Notes: a model not told the origin generated them from the sequence alone. Shown: positions 42,904 to 52,429, counted from the first letter of the stretch. The stretch: DNA of 64,000 nucleotides from Haladaptatus halobius (GCF_020618475.1 NZ_CP085336.1:682001-746000), one strand, 5' to 3'. A program made the numbers and translations.

Positions 42904-44748
42904 GTGACCGACGAGGATTACGAGATTTCGGATTTCTACGACGCCATCGAGGATATCGGGCGACCGGTGCTCACCGCCGAGGAGGTGGCGCGCGCCCTAG
43001 ACTGCTCGCACGAAGCGGCGAATCGCGCGCTGGAGCGTCTGACCAACGAGCGAGAGGTAGCCCGTCTCGACGTGGAGAGCGACCCGGTCGTCTGGTTCCC
43101 GACCGAGTGGGAGCGACTGGCCGACCGGGAGCGAATCGTCGTCTTCCCGAAACGCCGCGAAATCGTCGCCGACCAGCCCCGACAGTTCACCCGCGCACAG
43201 CTATCGCAGTTCGCGCACCTCACCGACACGACCCGAACTGGAAGCTACTCCTACGAAGTACGCCAGGAGGATATCTGGTCTGCGCCCTACGACTCCCTCG
43301 ACGAGCTGATGCGGACGGTTCGACAGGTGCTCCCGGAGCCGTCGCCGGACTTGGAGGCGTTCGTCGAACAGCAGTGGAAGCGCGCCAGACAGTTCCGCCT
43401 CTACACGCACGACGACGGTTACGTCGTCCTCCAAGCCGCGAGCGACGACCTGATGGGCAACGTCGCGCGACAGAAGTTGGACGAGAGCCACCTGCGCGCG
43501 TCCATCGCGGACGACGAGAGTTGGGTCGCCGAGGAGAAAGTCGCCGAGGTCAAGCGAATGCTCTACGAAGCAGGCTACCCCGTTCGAGACGAGCGAGACC
43601 TCGACACCGGCGACGAACTCCCCGTCGAACTCCGCCTCGACCTACGCGACTACCAACGCGAGTGGGTCGAGGAGTTCATGGAGATGAAATCGGGCGTCCT
43701 CGTCGGCCCGCCGGGAAGCGGGAAGACGGTCGCCGCGATGGGCGTCCTCGAAGCTGTCGCCGGGGAGACGCTGATCCTCGTTCCGAGCCGAGAACTCGCG
43801 GGACAGTGGCGCGACGAATTGCTCGCGCACACCACCCTCTCGCCGGAGCAGGTCGGCGAGTACCACGGCGGCGAGAAGAACGTGCGCCCCGCGACCATCG
43901 CCACCTATCAGACCGCCGGGATGGACAGACACCGCCAGTTGTTCGACCAGCGGCGCTGGGGTCTCATCGTCTACGACGAGTGCCAGCACATCCCGAGTCG
44001 AGTCTTCCGCAGGAGCGCGAACCTCCAGACGAAACATCGGCTCGGACTGTCGGCGACGCCGGTTCGGGAGGACGACAAGGAGAAGGACATCTTCACGCTC
44101 ATCGGTCCGCCCATCGGCACGGACTGGGACGCCCTGTTCGAGGCGGGCTTCGTCGCCGAACCCGAAGTGGAGATTCAATACGTCGGCTGGGACGACGAGA
44201 CGTATCACGGCGAGTACGCCAACGCCACCCAGCACGGCAAGCGCCAAATAGCGGCGTCGAACCCCGCGAAGATAGACGAGATTCGCTACCTGCTGGCCGA
44301 ACATCCGACCGCGAAGGCGCTGGTGTTCGTGGAGTTTCTGGAGCAGGGCGACGACATCGCCGAGGCGTTGGACGTCCCCTTCGTCAGCGGGCAGATGCGC
44401 CACGCCGAGCGAGAGCGCCACCTACAAGCGTTCCGCGACGGTCGCCTCGACACCCTCGTCGTCTCTCGCGTCGGCGACGAAGGAATCGATCTGCCGGACG
44501 CAGAGTTAGCCATCGTCGCGTCCGGTCTCGGCGGTTCCCGGCGGCAGGGCGCGCAACGCGCCGGACGAACCATGCGACCCGCCGGGCGCGCGCGGATGTA
44601 CGTGCTCGCCACGCGCGGAACGCGCGAGGAGGAGTTCGCCCGCCAGCAGTTGCGCCACCTCGCGTCGAAAGGAATCAGAGTTCAGGAGGTGGTCGCGGAC
44701 GAAACGGTCGCTGACGACGTTTCAGAGGACACGGTTGCGGAGGACTGA
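42904..44748 (+). CDS. XPB/Rad25-like DEAD/DEAH-box helicase
   Basis: A 614-residue superfamily 2 helicase. The N-terminal ~100 residues hold a winged helix (TAEEVARALDCSHEAANRAL). Motif I GPPGSGKTVAA is at about 270-280, DECQHIPS (motif II) near 359-366, LSATPVRED (motif III), and motif VI QRAGRTMRPAGR near 551-562. Like archaeal XPB it carries a region of about 150 residues before motif I with possible damage recognition. It acts in DNA repair or opening by analogy to nucleotide excision repair. The start is GTG, 33 nt after the flavoenzyme stop. Confidence 0.92.
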   Translation: MTDEDYEISDFYDAIEDIGRPVLTAEEVARALDCSHEAANRALERLTNEREVARLDVESDPVVWFPTEWERLADRERIVVFPKRREIVADQPRQFTRAQLSQFAHLTDTTRTGSYSYEVRQEDIWSAPYDSLDELMRTVRQVLPEPSPDLEAFVEQQWKRARQFRLYTHDDGYVVLQAASDDLMGNVARQKLDESHLRASIADDESWVAEEKVAEVKRMLYEAGYPVRDERDLDTGDELPVELRLDLRDYQREWVEEFMEMKSGVLVGPPGSGKTVAAMGVLEAVAGETLILVPSRELAGQWRDELLAHTTLSPEQVGEYHGGEKNVRPATIATYQTAGMDRHRQLFDQRRWGLIVYDECQHIPSRVFRRSANLQTKHRLGLSATPVREDDKEKDIFTLIGPPIGTDWDALFEAGFVAEPEVEIQYVGWDDETYHGEYANATQHGKRQIAASNPAKIDEIRYLLAEHPTAKALVFVEFLEQGDDIAEALDVPFVSGQMRHAERERHLQAFRDGRLDTLVVSRVGDEGIDLPDAELAIVASGLGGSRRQGAQRAGRTMRPAGRARMYVLATRGTREEEFARQQLRHLASKGIRVQEVVADETVADDVSEDTVAED

Positions 44749-44807
44749 ACGCCCGCGGCCGGTGGGCGTCCGGCGATATTGAAGTGTCGAGAGGCACAAA
44801 CTCCGCC

Positions 44808-45035
44808 ATGGCCCGCGAAGTTCGCCACGCCGCGACCGGCCCGCTAAAAATCGACGAGGACGACTTCGACGACGAGAAAGGCAACGTCGCGCTCTGTCTG
44901 TGCGGTCTCTCCGACGACTACCCCTTCTGCGACGGGACGCACCGTGCAACGAGAGACGAAAAAGAGGGCGTCGTCTACCGGTACAAGGACGGCGAGCGCC
45001 GCGTCGTCGAGGAGATTCGCTACGCCGACGAGTAG
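44808..45035 (+). CDS. CDGSH iron-sulfur domain protein
   Basis: A 75-residue protein with one complete CDGSH motif: ALCLCGLSDDYPFCDGTHRAT (Cys-x-Cys, then Cys-Asp-Gly-Thr-His), which binds a 2Fe-2S cluster through three Cys and one His. Thr replaces Ser, which is common. The C-terminal YRYKDGERRVVEEIRY is a beta strand region as in haloarchaeal relatives. I start at the ATG at 44808 (MAREVRHA) rather than the in-frame start at 44784. Confidence 0.92.
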   Translation: MAREVRHAATGPLKIDEDDFDDEKGNVALCLCGLSDDYPFCDGTHRATRDEKEGVVYRYKDGERRVVEEIRYADE

Positions 45036-45123
45036 CGATATCCCCGACGGCGATATCAACGGGTAACTACACGAGCGAATCGGTGGCAACAACTACTAAC
45101 TGAGTTCGAGGGGTGCTAGCAGT

Positions 45124-45473
45124 ATGCAATCCGGGGGAGCGACGCTGACGCTGCTAGTCGTGGTAACCGTGGGGGCGGTCGCGGGGGCCGGATTCGGTTC
45201 CGGCTGGCGACGAGCCAACCCGACTTCGTAACGCCGACGGCCGACATCGACTACACCTGCCGAAACGTGACCGTGTCGGTCGAGCCGAAGTGGGTGAGCT
45301 ACAGCCTCGTCATCACCTACCGCGATACCGTGACGGGCGACGAGGGGAAGGCGCTGATCGGCCCGATGAACGGGACGGTGACCGAACCGGTACGGCCCCG
45401 AGTTCGTGTTCACGAGCATGGAGGTGGTGAGCAACGGGGCGAGCATCGAGACCGGCTACGTTCCGGCGCGCTG
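45124..45473 (+). pseudogene. Frameshifted secreted-protein remnant
   Basis: An ATG frame encodes a signal-like MQSGGATLTLLVVVTVGAVA and stops early. A different frame continues ATSQPDFVTPTADIDYTCRN then VSYSLVITYRDTVTGDEG and PMNGTVTEPV. After another shift near 45395 it reads GPEFVFTSMEVVSNGASI. These join into one exported beta-rich protein cut short where the convergent threonine synthase gene begins (45474). Two frameshifts and the missing end make it non-functional. Family not recognised. Confidence 0.55.
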
Positions 45474-46703
45474 TTATCCGGACGACCCGGAGACGAGCGA
45501 CCGAACCAGCTTCGAGAGTTCGGCCATCCGAGTCTCCTGCGGAGTCGCGGCAGTCGCGGTCTGTTCGCGGAAGCCGGTGCCGGTCGCAACCGCGACGACG
45601 TGATCGTCGGACGTGATTTTATCTCGCTCTGAGAGTCGGCGAATTCCCGCCAGCGTCGTCGCCGAGGCCGGTTCGACACTGAGACCCGCTCGACGGGCGA
45701 AATGACGCTTCGCGTCGAGAATTTCCTCGTCCGACACCGAGAGAACGCCCCCGTTCGTCTCTCGAGCCGCCGCCAGCGCGCGATTCCCGCTCGGCGGGTC
45801 GGCGTTTGCGATGGAGTACGCCACCGTCTCGTCCCCGTCGACCGGCGTCACCTCGTCCGCGTTGGAGCGATACGCCCGCGCGATGGGGTCGCAGGCCGCC
45901 GCCTGCACGAAGTAGAGGCGCGGGAGCGCGGCGAGCGCGCCGGCCTCGCGGAGTTCGCGCAGGGCCTTCCAGATGGCGCTCGCGTGTCCGCCGCTACTGA
46001 CGGGGGCGACGATGGCGTCAGGAGTGCTGGGAGCGTCGCCTCCGACGGAACCGCCGAACGGCGAACTCCGCGAGTCGTTAGCGTCCGCAAACGCCTCGTA
46101 GATCTCCAGCGCCGTCGTCTTCTGGCCCGCGACTCGGTAGGGGGTGTCGGAGTTGACGAACCGAACGCCCCGTAGTTCGAGGCTCTCGTCGTAAAGTCGG
46201 CCGTAGTCCCCTTCGACCCGCACTATCTCGGGGTCGTACTGTGCGATGTGTGCGAGACGTTCCGAGGGGATGTCGTCGGGCACGAGGACGAGGCAGTTCG
46301 TTCGAGCGCCGGCCGCGGTGGCGGCCACGCTCATCGCCATGTTACCGTGCGAGACGGTACCGACCCAGTCGTCGCCCGCTTCGAGGGCGCGGGCGACGCC
46401 GACCGCGCTCCCCCGGTCTTTGAAACTCCCGGTCGGATTCCTCCCCTCGTCTTTGACCCAGAGCGTGCAATCGGCGTACTCGTCCAGCCGCGGCGTGCGG
46501 AGCAGCGGCGTCCCGCCCGCCACCGACCCGACGCCCGGCGGTGGCTCCACCGGAAGCAGGTCGGCGTAGCGCCACACGCCTCGCTCGTGCGAGTCTGACC
46601 ACGAGAAATCGGCGGCGTCGGCCGTCAACCAGAGCGGTTCGCCGCACTCGCAGCGCGCACCCGCCGCCGCCTCGCGGCCGCACCGATAGCAGACGAGCGT
46701 CAT
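45474..46703 (-). CDS. Threonine synthase-like PLP enzyme
   Basis: A 409-residue fold-type II PLP enzyme. It starts with a zinc-ribbon-like CYRCGREAAAGARCECGEP (residues 5-23), typical of archaeal threonine synthases, then TPLLRTPRLDEYADCTLWVKDEG, the PLP lysine in NPTGSFKDRGS (about 95), SHGNMAMSVAATAAG and the C-terminal VVAVATGTGF glycine/Ser loop. Threonine synthase converts phosphohomoserine to threonine. It may be a paralogue, since haloarchaea often have several. The ATG at 46703 overlaps the preceding aldolase stop by 4 nt, so they form an operon. Confidence 0.88.
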   Translation of the reverse strand: MTLVCYRCGREAAAGARCECGEPLWLTADAADFSWSDSHERGVWRYADLLPVEPPPGVGSVAGGTPLLRTPRLDEYADCTLWVKDEGRNPTGSFKDRGSAVGVARALEAGDDWVGTVSHGNMAMSVAATAAGARTNCLVLVPDDIPSERLAHIAQYDPEIVRVEGDYGRLYDESLELRGVRFVNSDTPYRVAGQKTTALEIYEAFADANDSRSSPFGGSVGGDAPSTPDAIVAPVSSGGHASAIWKALRELREAGALAALPRLYFVQAAACDPIARAYRSNADEVTPVDGDETVAYSIANADPPSGNRALAAARETNGGVLSVSDEEILDAKRHFARRAGLSVEPASATTLAGIRRLSERDKITSDDHVVAVATGTGFREQTATAATPQETRMAELSKLVRSLVSGSSG

Positions 46704-47461
46704 CGAGTCGCGTCCTCGTACGCTCGTTTCGCCTGAGTCGCGCCATCGATGACGTACCCGAAGTCGACGCCGACCACCTGGAAATCGAATCCCGCGTCCG
46801 CCCACCGCGCCACGTCCTCGGTGTCGAAGGCGATGGTTCCGACCGCCGTGTCGGTCTCCCGTCCCGCGTCCAAGACAGCGGAAACCTCGGTGTCCAACGA
46901 GTCCGTCTCGCCGAACCGTCCGACCGACGCCGAGAGGTCAGTCGGGCCGACGAACAGGGCGTCGATACCGTCCACGGCGGCGATAGCGGCCGCGTTCTCG
47001 ACGCCCTCCGCGGTCTCGATCTGAGCGACGACGAGGAGTTCGTCGTTCGCCCGTTCGAAGTAGTTGGCCAGTTCGAGTCCGTACGTCGAAGCTCGAGCGC
47101 CGGCGACGCCTCGACTTCCATCCGGCGGATAACGCGTCGCTTCGACTACTTTTCGGGCTTGTTCGACCGTCTCCACCATCGGGACGATAACACCGGAAAC
47201 GCCGGTGTCGAGGACACGCTTGATTCGAGTCGAGTCGGCGTCGGGCACTCGGACGATAGGCACCGTCTCGCCGCCCGCGGCGTCCACCGCGCGGGTGAGA
47301 TTCTCGACCGTTTCCAGCGACATCGAGGTGTGTTCCGCGTCGACGACCGCGAAGTCGAAGCCGAGTTCGGCGCTCACCTCCGCGACCGTCGGGTGTCCGA
47401 TCGAGAGCCACGTGCCGACGACGGACTCGCCGGAGTGCACCGCCTGTCTGAGTTCGTTCAT
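46700..47461 (-). CDS. HpcH/HpaI-type class II aldolase
   Basis: A 253-residue TIM-barrel aldolase. Seen: GTWLSIGHPTVAEVSAELG, FAVVDAEHTSMSLET (with the catalytic His), PIVRVPDADSTRIKRVLD, GVSGVIVPMVETVEQARKVV (metal-binding Glu), SRGVAGARASTYGL and AQIETAEGVENAAAIA. These fit 2-keto-3-deoxy sugar acid or 4-hydroxy-2-oxoheptanedioate aldolases, which split pyruvate from a hydroxy keto acid. I start at the ATG at 47461, which begins with the conserved NELRQAVHSGE. It overlaps the threonine-synthase-like gene downstream. Confidence 0.9.
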   Translation of the reverse strand: MNELRQAVHSGESVVGTWLSIGHPTVAEVSAELGFDFAVVDAEHTSMSLETVENLTRAVDAAGGETVPIVRVPDADSTRIKRVLDTGVSGVIVPMVETVEQARKVVEATRYPPDGSRGVAGARASTYGLELANYFERANDELLVVAQIETAEGVENAAAIAAVDGIDALFVGPTDLSASVGRFGETDSLDTEVSAVLDAGRETDTAVGTIAFDTEDVARWADAGFDFQVVGVDFGYVIDGATQAKRAYEDATR

Positions 47462-47589
47462 ACGCCATCGAACGCACGGGAGGGAAAAATAGCTACCAGG
47501 TACGGTTCGGGTGAACGCCGTCACTCCGTTCCGGTCAGTCGACACCGTCGGTTCTTTCCGGTCGGTGAGCACCCGGCATCGTTTCTCCG

Positions 47590-47871
47590 TCAGTCGGAAC
47601 CCGTCACGCTGTAGATGACGAACAAGTAGCCGACCGTCGAGACGGCGTAGTTCACGGTCAATAGTACCCGACTGTTCTGGAAGTCGTAGAGAAACGCGCT
47701 GAACGTGGTAGCGATGGCGGCCGCGACGAGAATCGAGAACCCGACCGAGAGGATGAGCATCGACCGGCGGGACGTCTGGATGTACGCCCGTATCGCCAGC
47801 CCCACCATGGTGAGACCGGTCGTCGCGAGGACAACGCTGAGTACGATATAGGTAATTTCGATAGGTTGCAT
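47590..47871 (-). CDS. DUF7521-like small membrane protein
   Basis: A 93-residue protein with three hydrophobic helices (ITYIVLSVVLATTGLTMVG, MLILSVGFSILVAAAIATT, LLTVNYAVSTVGYLFVIYSV) and short polar ends. It looks like the haloarchaeal DUF7521 group, often found beside winged-helix regulators; none is adjacent here. Function unknown. Confidence 0.7.
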   Translation of the reverse strand: MQPIEITYIVLSVVLATTGLTMVGLAIRAYIQTSRRSMLILSVGFSILVAAAIATTFSAFLYDFQNSRVLLTVNYAVSTVGYLFVIYSVTGSD

Positions 47872-47925
47872 CTGATGAGTCGCTCTCGTTATCCGTCAAT
47901 TACAAATCAGTCATCGGATTTAAAA

Positions 47926-48764
47926 TTATTCCATGGAGTGATTCAGTAGCTCGACCGGATGACGCGGCGACTCGACGGGGAGCGCGTCGAGCTGCTCCGA
48001 ACAGGACGCACCGCTCGCTAACACGATTTCGTCGGCTATCTCCTCGGACAGCGACTCGCCGACGGCGACGCTCAGGTCGTAGTAATCGGCTTTGTAGCCG
48101 AAACTGCCGGCCATCTCGCAGCACTCTGCGTCGGTCGTCTCCACGTCGTAACCCAGTCGTTCGAGCACGGCGACAGTGTACGGTTCGATGCCGAGCGTCC
48201 GCGCCTGACAGTGGGCGTGGTAGGTTACTCGGCGCGTGGTTCCGTCGGACGAAAGGGCATCCGCGTTCGCGCCGTTCTCCAACAGACCGTAGACGTATTC
48301 CAGCAGTTCGTAGCTGTTCTCCCGAAGCGGGTCGGGGTCGGAGAGGAGGTGGTCGTAGTCGCGCCGGAGCATGGCGAGGTGGCGGGCGTGCCCCCGCGTC
48401 GTCTCGACCATCCCCTGCGAGAGCGGTGCGCGCCCCGTCGAAGGCAACTTCGGAACGCGCACCGCGACGCCGAGCGATTCGAGCACCCGCACGGCGGCTT
48501 TTCCGCGTTCGACGTGGATGTAGTTCGTGGAGGGGTCGGGATAGAGGACGGCCTCGCGCTCCGCTACGTCGGCGGGAATCAGGTCGCGCGTGACGGATGC
48601 GGGGAGCGAGACGCCGTCGAAGGAAAGCGGCGTCCCGACCGCGGGTTCGGTTCGACGACGCACTCCGCGTTCGTTTCCGCGCTCGCGGAGTGCGTCGTCC
48701 GGGCGAACTCGACGCCGAGTTCCTGGAGCGACTCTCGGAAGGCGGCGACGGTGTCGGCGGACAT
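47926..48764 (-). pseudogene. LutC-type LUD N-terminus fused to an Fe-S CCG-domain tail
   Basis: From ATG 48764 the frame begins like a LutC/LUD protein (SADTVAAFRESLQELGVEFA). Near 48690 a frameshift is needed to continue PAVGTPLSFDGVSLPASV, another LUD segment. About 70 residues in, at DVAEREAVLYPD, it changes to the C-terminal half of a lactate/glycolate-type Fe-S oxidoreductase: IHVERGKAAVRVLESLGV, RAPLSQGMVET, TYHAHCQARTLGIEP and ECCEMAGSFGYKADYY, ending in SGASCSEQLDALP. So a deletion has joined two genes of a lactate-utilisation locus. The CCG half alone remains open (47926-48663). Confidence 0.65.
48654..48699. repeat. Perfect 16-bp inverted repeat
   Basis: GACGACGCACTCCGCG (48654-48669) and its exact complement CGCGGAGTGCGTCGTC (48684-48699) are separated by 14 bases. 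It lies exactly where the LUD remnant shifts frame, so it probably marks the rearrangement that destroyed the gene. Confidence 0.85.
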
Positions 48765-48795
48765 GGCCGAACGTGGCACGTTCTCCGATAAAAAG

Positions 48796-51771
48796 TTATG
48801 GTCGGTGTAACGCGTCCGCGACCTTCTCGATGGGATGAGGAGGACGCTTTTCGTAATCTTCGAGTTGCGTCCGACAGGACGCACCGGGCGCGACGACGGA
48901 CTCCGCGTCGCTCTCCTCGACTTGTTCGAACAGGATTCGACCGATGGCCTGCGAGAGGTCGTACTGCTCCGCGCGGTAGCCGAAACTGCCGGCCATGCCG
49001 CAGCAACCGCTGTCGAGGGGGTCGACCTCGTAGCCCGCGCGTCGGAGGACGCCGACCGCGTGGTGGTCGCGCCGGAGGGCTTTCTGGTTGCAGTGGCCGT
49101 GGTAGGCGAGCGATTCGTCCACCGAGTCGAACTCAATGCCGTCGTCCAATCGCTTGCGGTCGACGAACTCGCAGACACCGAACGCGTTCGCCGCGACCTC
49201 CTCGACGGCCTGCGCCGCCGACGAGTCCGCCAGCAGGTCGCGGTACTCGTCCTGGAACATCACCGCGTCGGATGGCTCCACGAACACCACCGACCAGCCG
49301 TCGGCGACGCGGGATTCGAGCGCTGAAACGTTACTTTCGGCCTGTTCTCGTGCTTTGTCGAGAAAGCCTTCGGAGTAGGCGGCTCGACCGCTCGGCGCGA
49401 GGTCGGCGGGAACCTGCACGTTGACGCCCGCCGCCTCGAGGACTCTGACGGCGGCCTTGCCGGGGACGGGGTGGCTGTAGTTCGTGAATGTGTCCGGGAA
49501 GAGGACGACGCGCTCGGTCGCGACGTCCGCGGGAATCTGGGGGCCGCGGGCGTCGAACCAGTCCACGAGCGTCTCCCGCCGGAATCGAGGAACGTCCCGC
49601 TCGGGGGCGATGCCGAACGCCTTCTCAGCGACGTAGTCCGCACCCGGAAGCTTCGCGGCCCAGTTCGAGACGGGGGCTAGCGCGCTTCCGAGCGCGGAGA
49701 CGCGGTCGATGTCGGCGAACAGGCGGTCGCGGACGCTCGCGCCATCCTTCTCGTGTTTGGCGTGTTTTACCTCGGCTTTGAGTTTCGCCAGATCGACGCC
49801 GGTCGGGCAGTCGCGGGCGCAACCCTTGCAGCCGAGACAGAGGTCTAACACCTCATTCTGGAACCGGTCGGTGAATATCTCCTCGGTCGGAATTTCGCCG
49901 CTGATGGCGGCCCGGAGGAGGTTCGCTCGGCCGCGCGTGGTCGTCATCTCGTCTTTCATCCCGCGGTAGGAGGGACACATCGTCTCGCTTCCGGTCTGAC
50001 GACAGGTGCCGCAGCCGTTGCAGAGCTCGACGAGGTGCGAGAAGCCGCCCTCGTCGGAGAAATCCTGCACGGTGGTCGGTTCGATGGAGGAGTACTCGAC
50101 ACCGTACCGGAGGTTCTCGCGCATGTCCGCGTCCTCCTGAAAGACGACCTTGCCGGGATTCATCCGCCAGTCGGGGTCGAACGTCGTCTTCAGTTCCTGA
50201 AACGCGCTCCAGAGCTGTGACCCGTACATTTTCGGGTTGAACTCGGTTCTGGCGAGACCGTCGCCGTGCTCGCCCGAGAAGGCCCCGTGATGGTCAAGCA
50301 CCAGCGAGGTTACGTCCTCGGCGATGGAGTGCATCGTCTCGATGCCGGCTTCCTCTTTCAGGTTCAGGATGGGGCGGATGTGGAGGGTTCCGCTCCCGGC
50401 GTGGGCGAAGTAGGCCGCCGTGGTGTCGTGATCTTCGAGGACGGCCATGAACTCCCGAACGTACTCGGCGAGTTCCTCGGGCGGGACGGACGCGTCCTCG
50501 ATGAAGGGGTACGGTTTCGGGTCGCCCTCCATGCTCATCAGGAGCGGGATGGCGGCTTTCCGGAGCTTCCAGAGTTTGGCCCGTTCCTCGTCCGAGTAGG
50601 CTTCGAGCACGTCGAACGCCTCGCCCGCGCCGATGAAGTGGGCCGTCGTCTCCGCGATAGCGCCCTCGAAATCGTCATGGAGTTCGGAGTCGAACTCCAG
50701 CATCAGGGCGCCCTCCGCGCTCTCCGGAATCGGTTCGGCGGCCGCCGCGAACTCGGTCGAGTTGCGGGCAAGTCGGAACACCTCGTCGTCCATCAACTCG
50801 ACGGCGCTCACGTCGAATTCGAGCGCCTCGGGAACCGCCGCCAGCGCTGAGACGAGGTCGTCGTAGCAGTACAGCGCGAGCGCGGTCTCCTCGGGGCGGG
50901 TGACGAGGTCGAGGGTAGCGCGGACGACCACCCCGAGCGTCCCCTCCGCCCCGACGAACAGTTTCGAGAGGTTGATGCACGTCTCGCCGTCGCGCTCGTA
51001 GACGACCTTGTGGAGGTTGTAGCCGCTGACGCTGCGCTTGAGCGTCGGGTAGCGGGCGGCTATCTCCTCGCGGTTGTCCTCGACCAACCCTCGGACGGCG
51101 CGGTACAGTTCGGCCTCGCGGTCGTCCTTGCCGACGAGTTCGTCCCACTCCTCGCTGTCGAGGACGACTTCGCGGGTGTGTACGAGCGACCCGTCCGTCA
51201 ACACCACGTCCAGTTCGGCGGTGTAGGCGTCGGTGATGCCGTACCGAACCGAGTGCGCCCCAGTCGAGTTGTTGCCGATGCCGCCGCCGACCGTCGCCCG
51301 GTTGGAGGAGGCTGGGTCGGGCGCGAACTTCAGATTCCACCGTTCGAGGTGGTCGTCCAGGTCGTCCTGAACGACGCCGGGTTCGACCACCGCTTTTCGG
51401 TTTTCGGGGTCGACGTTCACGATGGCGTCCATGTGCCGCGAGCAGTCGAGGACGACGCAGCCCGGCCCGACCGCCTGTCCGGCGAGCGACGACCCGGCAC
51501 CGCGCGGGAGGACGGGAGCGTCGTGGTGGGCGGCGACGCGAACCGCGGCCTGCACGTCTTCGGCGCAGGTCGGAAAGACGACCCCCGCCGGGCGAGCCTG
51601 ATAGATGCTTCCGTCCGTGGCGTACAACACCTGCGTGTACTCGTCGAAGCGGACTTCGCCGTCGACCTCGGCGCGCAGGTCGGCGGCGAGAGCGGGGTGG
51701 GCGTCGGACGGCTCGTAGCCGAGCGAATCGCGGTACGTCTCGAAGTCGAGGGTCTCGTTCCCTGTCGCCAT
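48796..51771 (-). CDS. FAD- and Fe-S-containing D-lactate dehydrogenase-type oxidoreductase
   Basis: A 991-residue fusion of a GlcD-like FAD oxidase and a GlpC-like Fe-S protein, the form of membrane-associated D-lactate or glycolate dehydrogenases. Seen: FAD-binding PRGAGSSLAGQAVGPG (about 90-105), RATVGGGIGNNSTGAHS (about 158-174), the FAD-oxidase C domain (about 285-530), two 4Fe-4S motifs CNGCGTCRQTGSETMCP and CLGCKGCARDCP, and CCG domains with YHGHCNQKAL and GCCGMAGSFGYR near the C-terminus. It is intact and full length. It sits 32 bp upstream of the LUD/CCG remnant, so a lactate utilisation locus once existed here. Confidence 0.93.
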   Translation of the reverse strand: MATGNETLDFETYRDSLGYEPSDAHPALAADLRAEVDGEVRFDEYTQVLYATDGSIYQARPAGVVFPTCAEDVQAAVRVAAHHDAPVLPRGAGSSLAGQAVGPGCVVLDCSRHMDAIVNVDPENRKAVVEPGVVQDDLDDHLERWNLKFAPDPASSNRATVGGGIGNNSTGAHSVRYGITDAYTAELDVVLTDGSLVHTREVVLDSEEWDELVGKDDREAELYRAVRGLVEDNREEIAARYPTLKRSVSGYNLHKVVYERDGETCINLSKLFVGAEGTLGVVVRATLDLVTRPEETALALYCYDDLVSALAAVPEALEFDVSAVELMDDEVFRLARNSTEFAAAAEPIPESAEGALMLEFDSELHDDFEGAIAETTAHFIGAGEAFDVLEAYSDEERAKLWKLRKAAIPLLMSMEGDPKPYPFIEDASVPPEELAEYVREFMAVLEDHDTTAAYFAHAGSGTLHIRPILNLKEEAGIETMHSIAEDVTSLVLDHHGAFSGEHGDGLARTEFNPKMYGSQLWSAFQELKTTFDPDWRMNPGKVVFQEDADMRENLRYGVEYSSIEPTTVQDFSDEGGFSHLVELCNGCGTCRQTGSETMCPSYRGMKDEMTTTRGRANLLRAAISGEIPTEEIFTDRFQNEVLDLCLGCKGCARDCPTGVDLAKLKAEVKHAKHEKDGASVRDRLFADIDRVSALGSALAPVSNWAAKLPGADYVAEKAFGIAPERDVPRFRRETLVDWFDARGPQIPADVATERVVLFPDTFTNYSHPVPGKAAVRVLEAAGVNVQVPADLAPSGRAAYSEGFLDKAREQAESNVSALESRVADGWSVVFVEPSDAVMFQDEYRDLLADSSAAQAVEEVAANAFGVCEFVDRKRLDDGIEFDSVDESLAYHGHCNQKALRRDHHAVGVLRRAGYEVDPLDSGCCGMAGSFGYRAEQYDLSQAIGRILFEQVEESDAESVVAPGASCRTQLEDYEKRPPHPIEKVADALHRP

Positions 51772-51952
51772 GCCAGAGAGGAACAGACATATCGGCTTAA
51801 ATCCGATGTCGAATTCAAGTATCGCCGCACCCCATATTTGTCACTTATTTTATCTGAATCGACCGCAACGGACGCCCATCGACGCTTCGATTCTCGCGCC
51901 GTTTCGCTGGGAGATGTCCACCGACGCCGAGCGCCGTAGCGAGGACGTGACG

Positions 51953-51975
51953 AACCGTGAAGATAGTTCACGGTT
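51953..51975. promoter_or_regulatory. 9-bp inverted repeat in the divergent promoter region
   Basis: AACCGTGAA (51953-51961) and TTCACGGTT (51967-51975) with a 5-nt spacer, between the divergent D-lactate dehydrogenase-type gene and the PadR regulator gene. A dimeric regulator such as PadR could bind it. The rest of 51772-52129 holds no gene I can support. Confidence 0.45.
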
Positions 51976-52129
51976 TGGGGATAGCCGTCTAATGTCGTTC
52001 GAGCAACAGGTCGCACGTCCGAAGGGGACGGAGAGTGGAAGAGGTAAACCGCAAGCAGACGAAGAGTATAACCCGATTTGGCCATCACTCTTTTGTCTAT
52101 TGCATGATTCTGTAGTCCTAGGGAGAACC

Positions 52130-52429
52130 ATGCACGACCTGACTGGTTTCCAGCGGGACTTGCTGTATGTCATCGCTGGGTTAGACGAACCTCACGGCCT
52201 CGCCATCAAAGAAGAGCTTGAAGCCTACTACGAGAAGGAGATTCATCACGGCCGACTCTACCCGAATCTCGACTCGCTGGTGGACAAAGGGCTGGTCGAG
52301 AAGGGCCAGCGAGACCGCCGGACGAACTACTACACGCTCACTCGCAGAGGAGCGCGGGAGATCGAAGCGCGCCGGGAGTGGGAAGAGCAGTACGTCGGCG
52401 AAGATCTCGCCCAGACGCAGGCGATCTAG
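52130..52429 (+). CDS. PadR-family winged-helix regulator
   Basis: A 99-residue protein with the PadR winged helix: LTGFQRDLLYVIAGLDEPHG, IKEELEAYYEKEIHHGRLYP (recognition helix), NLDSLVDKGLVEKG and the wing RRTNYYTLTRRG. It starts at ATG 52130; the longer open frame upstream (from 51770) has no homology. It probably regulates itself or the divergent lactate dehydrogenase-type gene. Its TAG shares the CTAG at 52426-52429 with the stop of the convergent gene. Confidence 0.92.
   Translation: MHDLTGFQRDLLYVIAGLDEPHGLAIKEELEAYYEKEIHHGRLYPNLDSLVDKGLVEKGQRDRRTNYYTLTRRGAREIEARREWEEQYVGEDLAQTQAI

Noticed and set aside
43107..44714. 535-codon frame inside the helicase gene
   Set aside because: Shadow frame with extreme Arg/Pro content; the helicase frame has all motifs.
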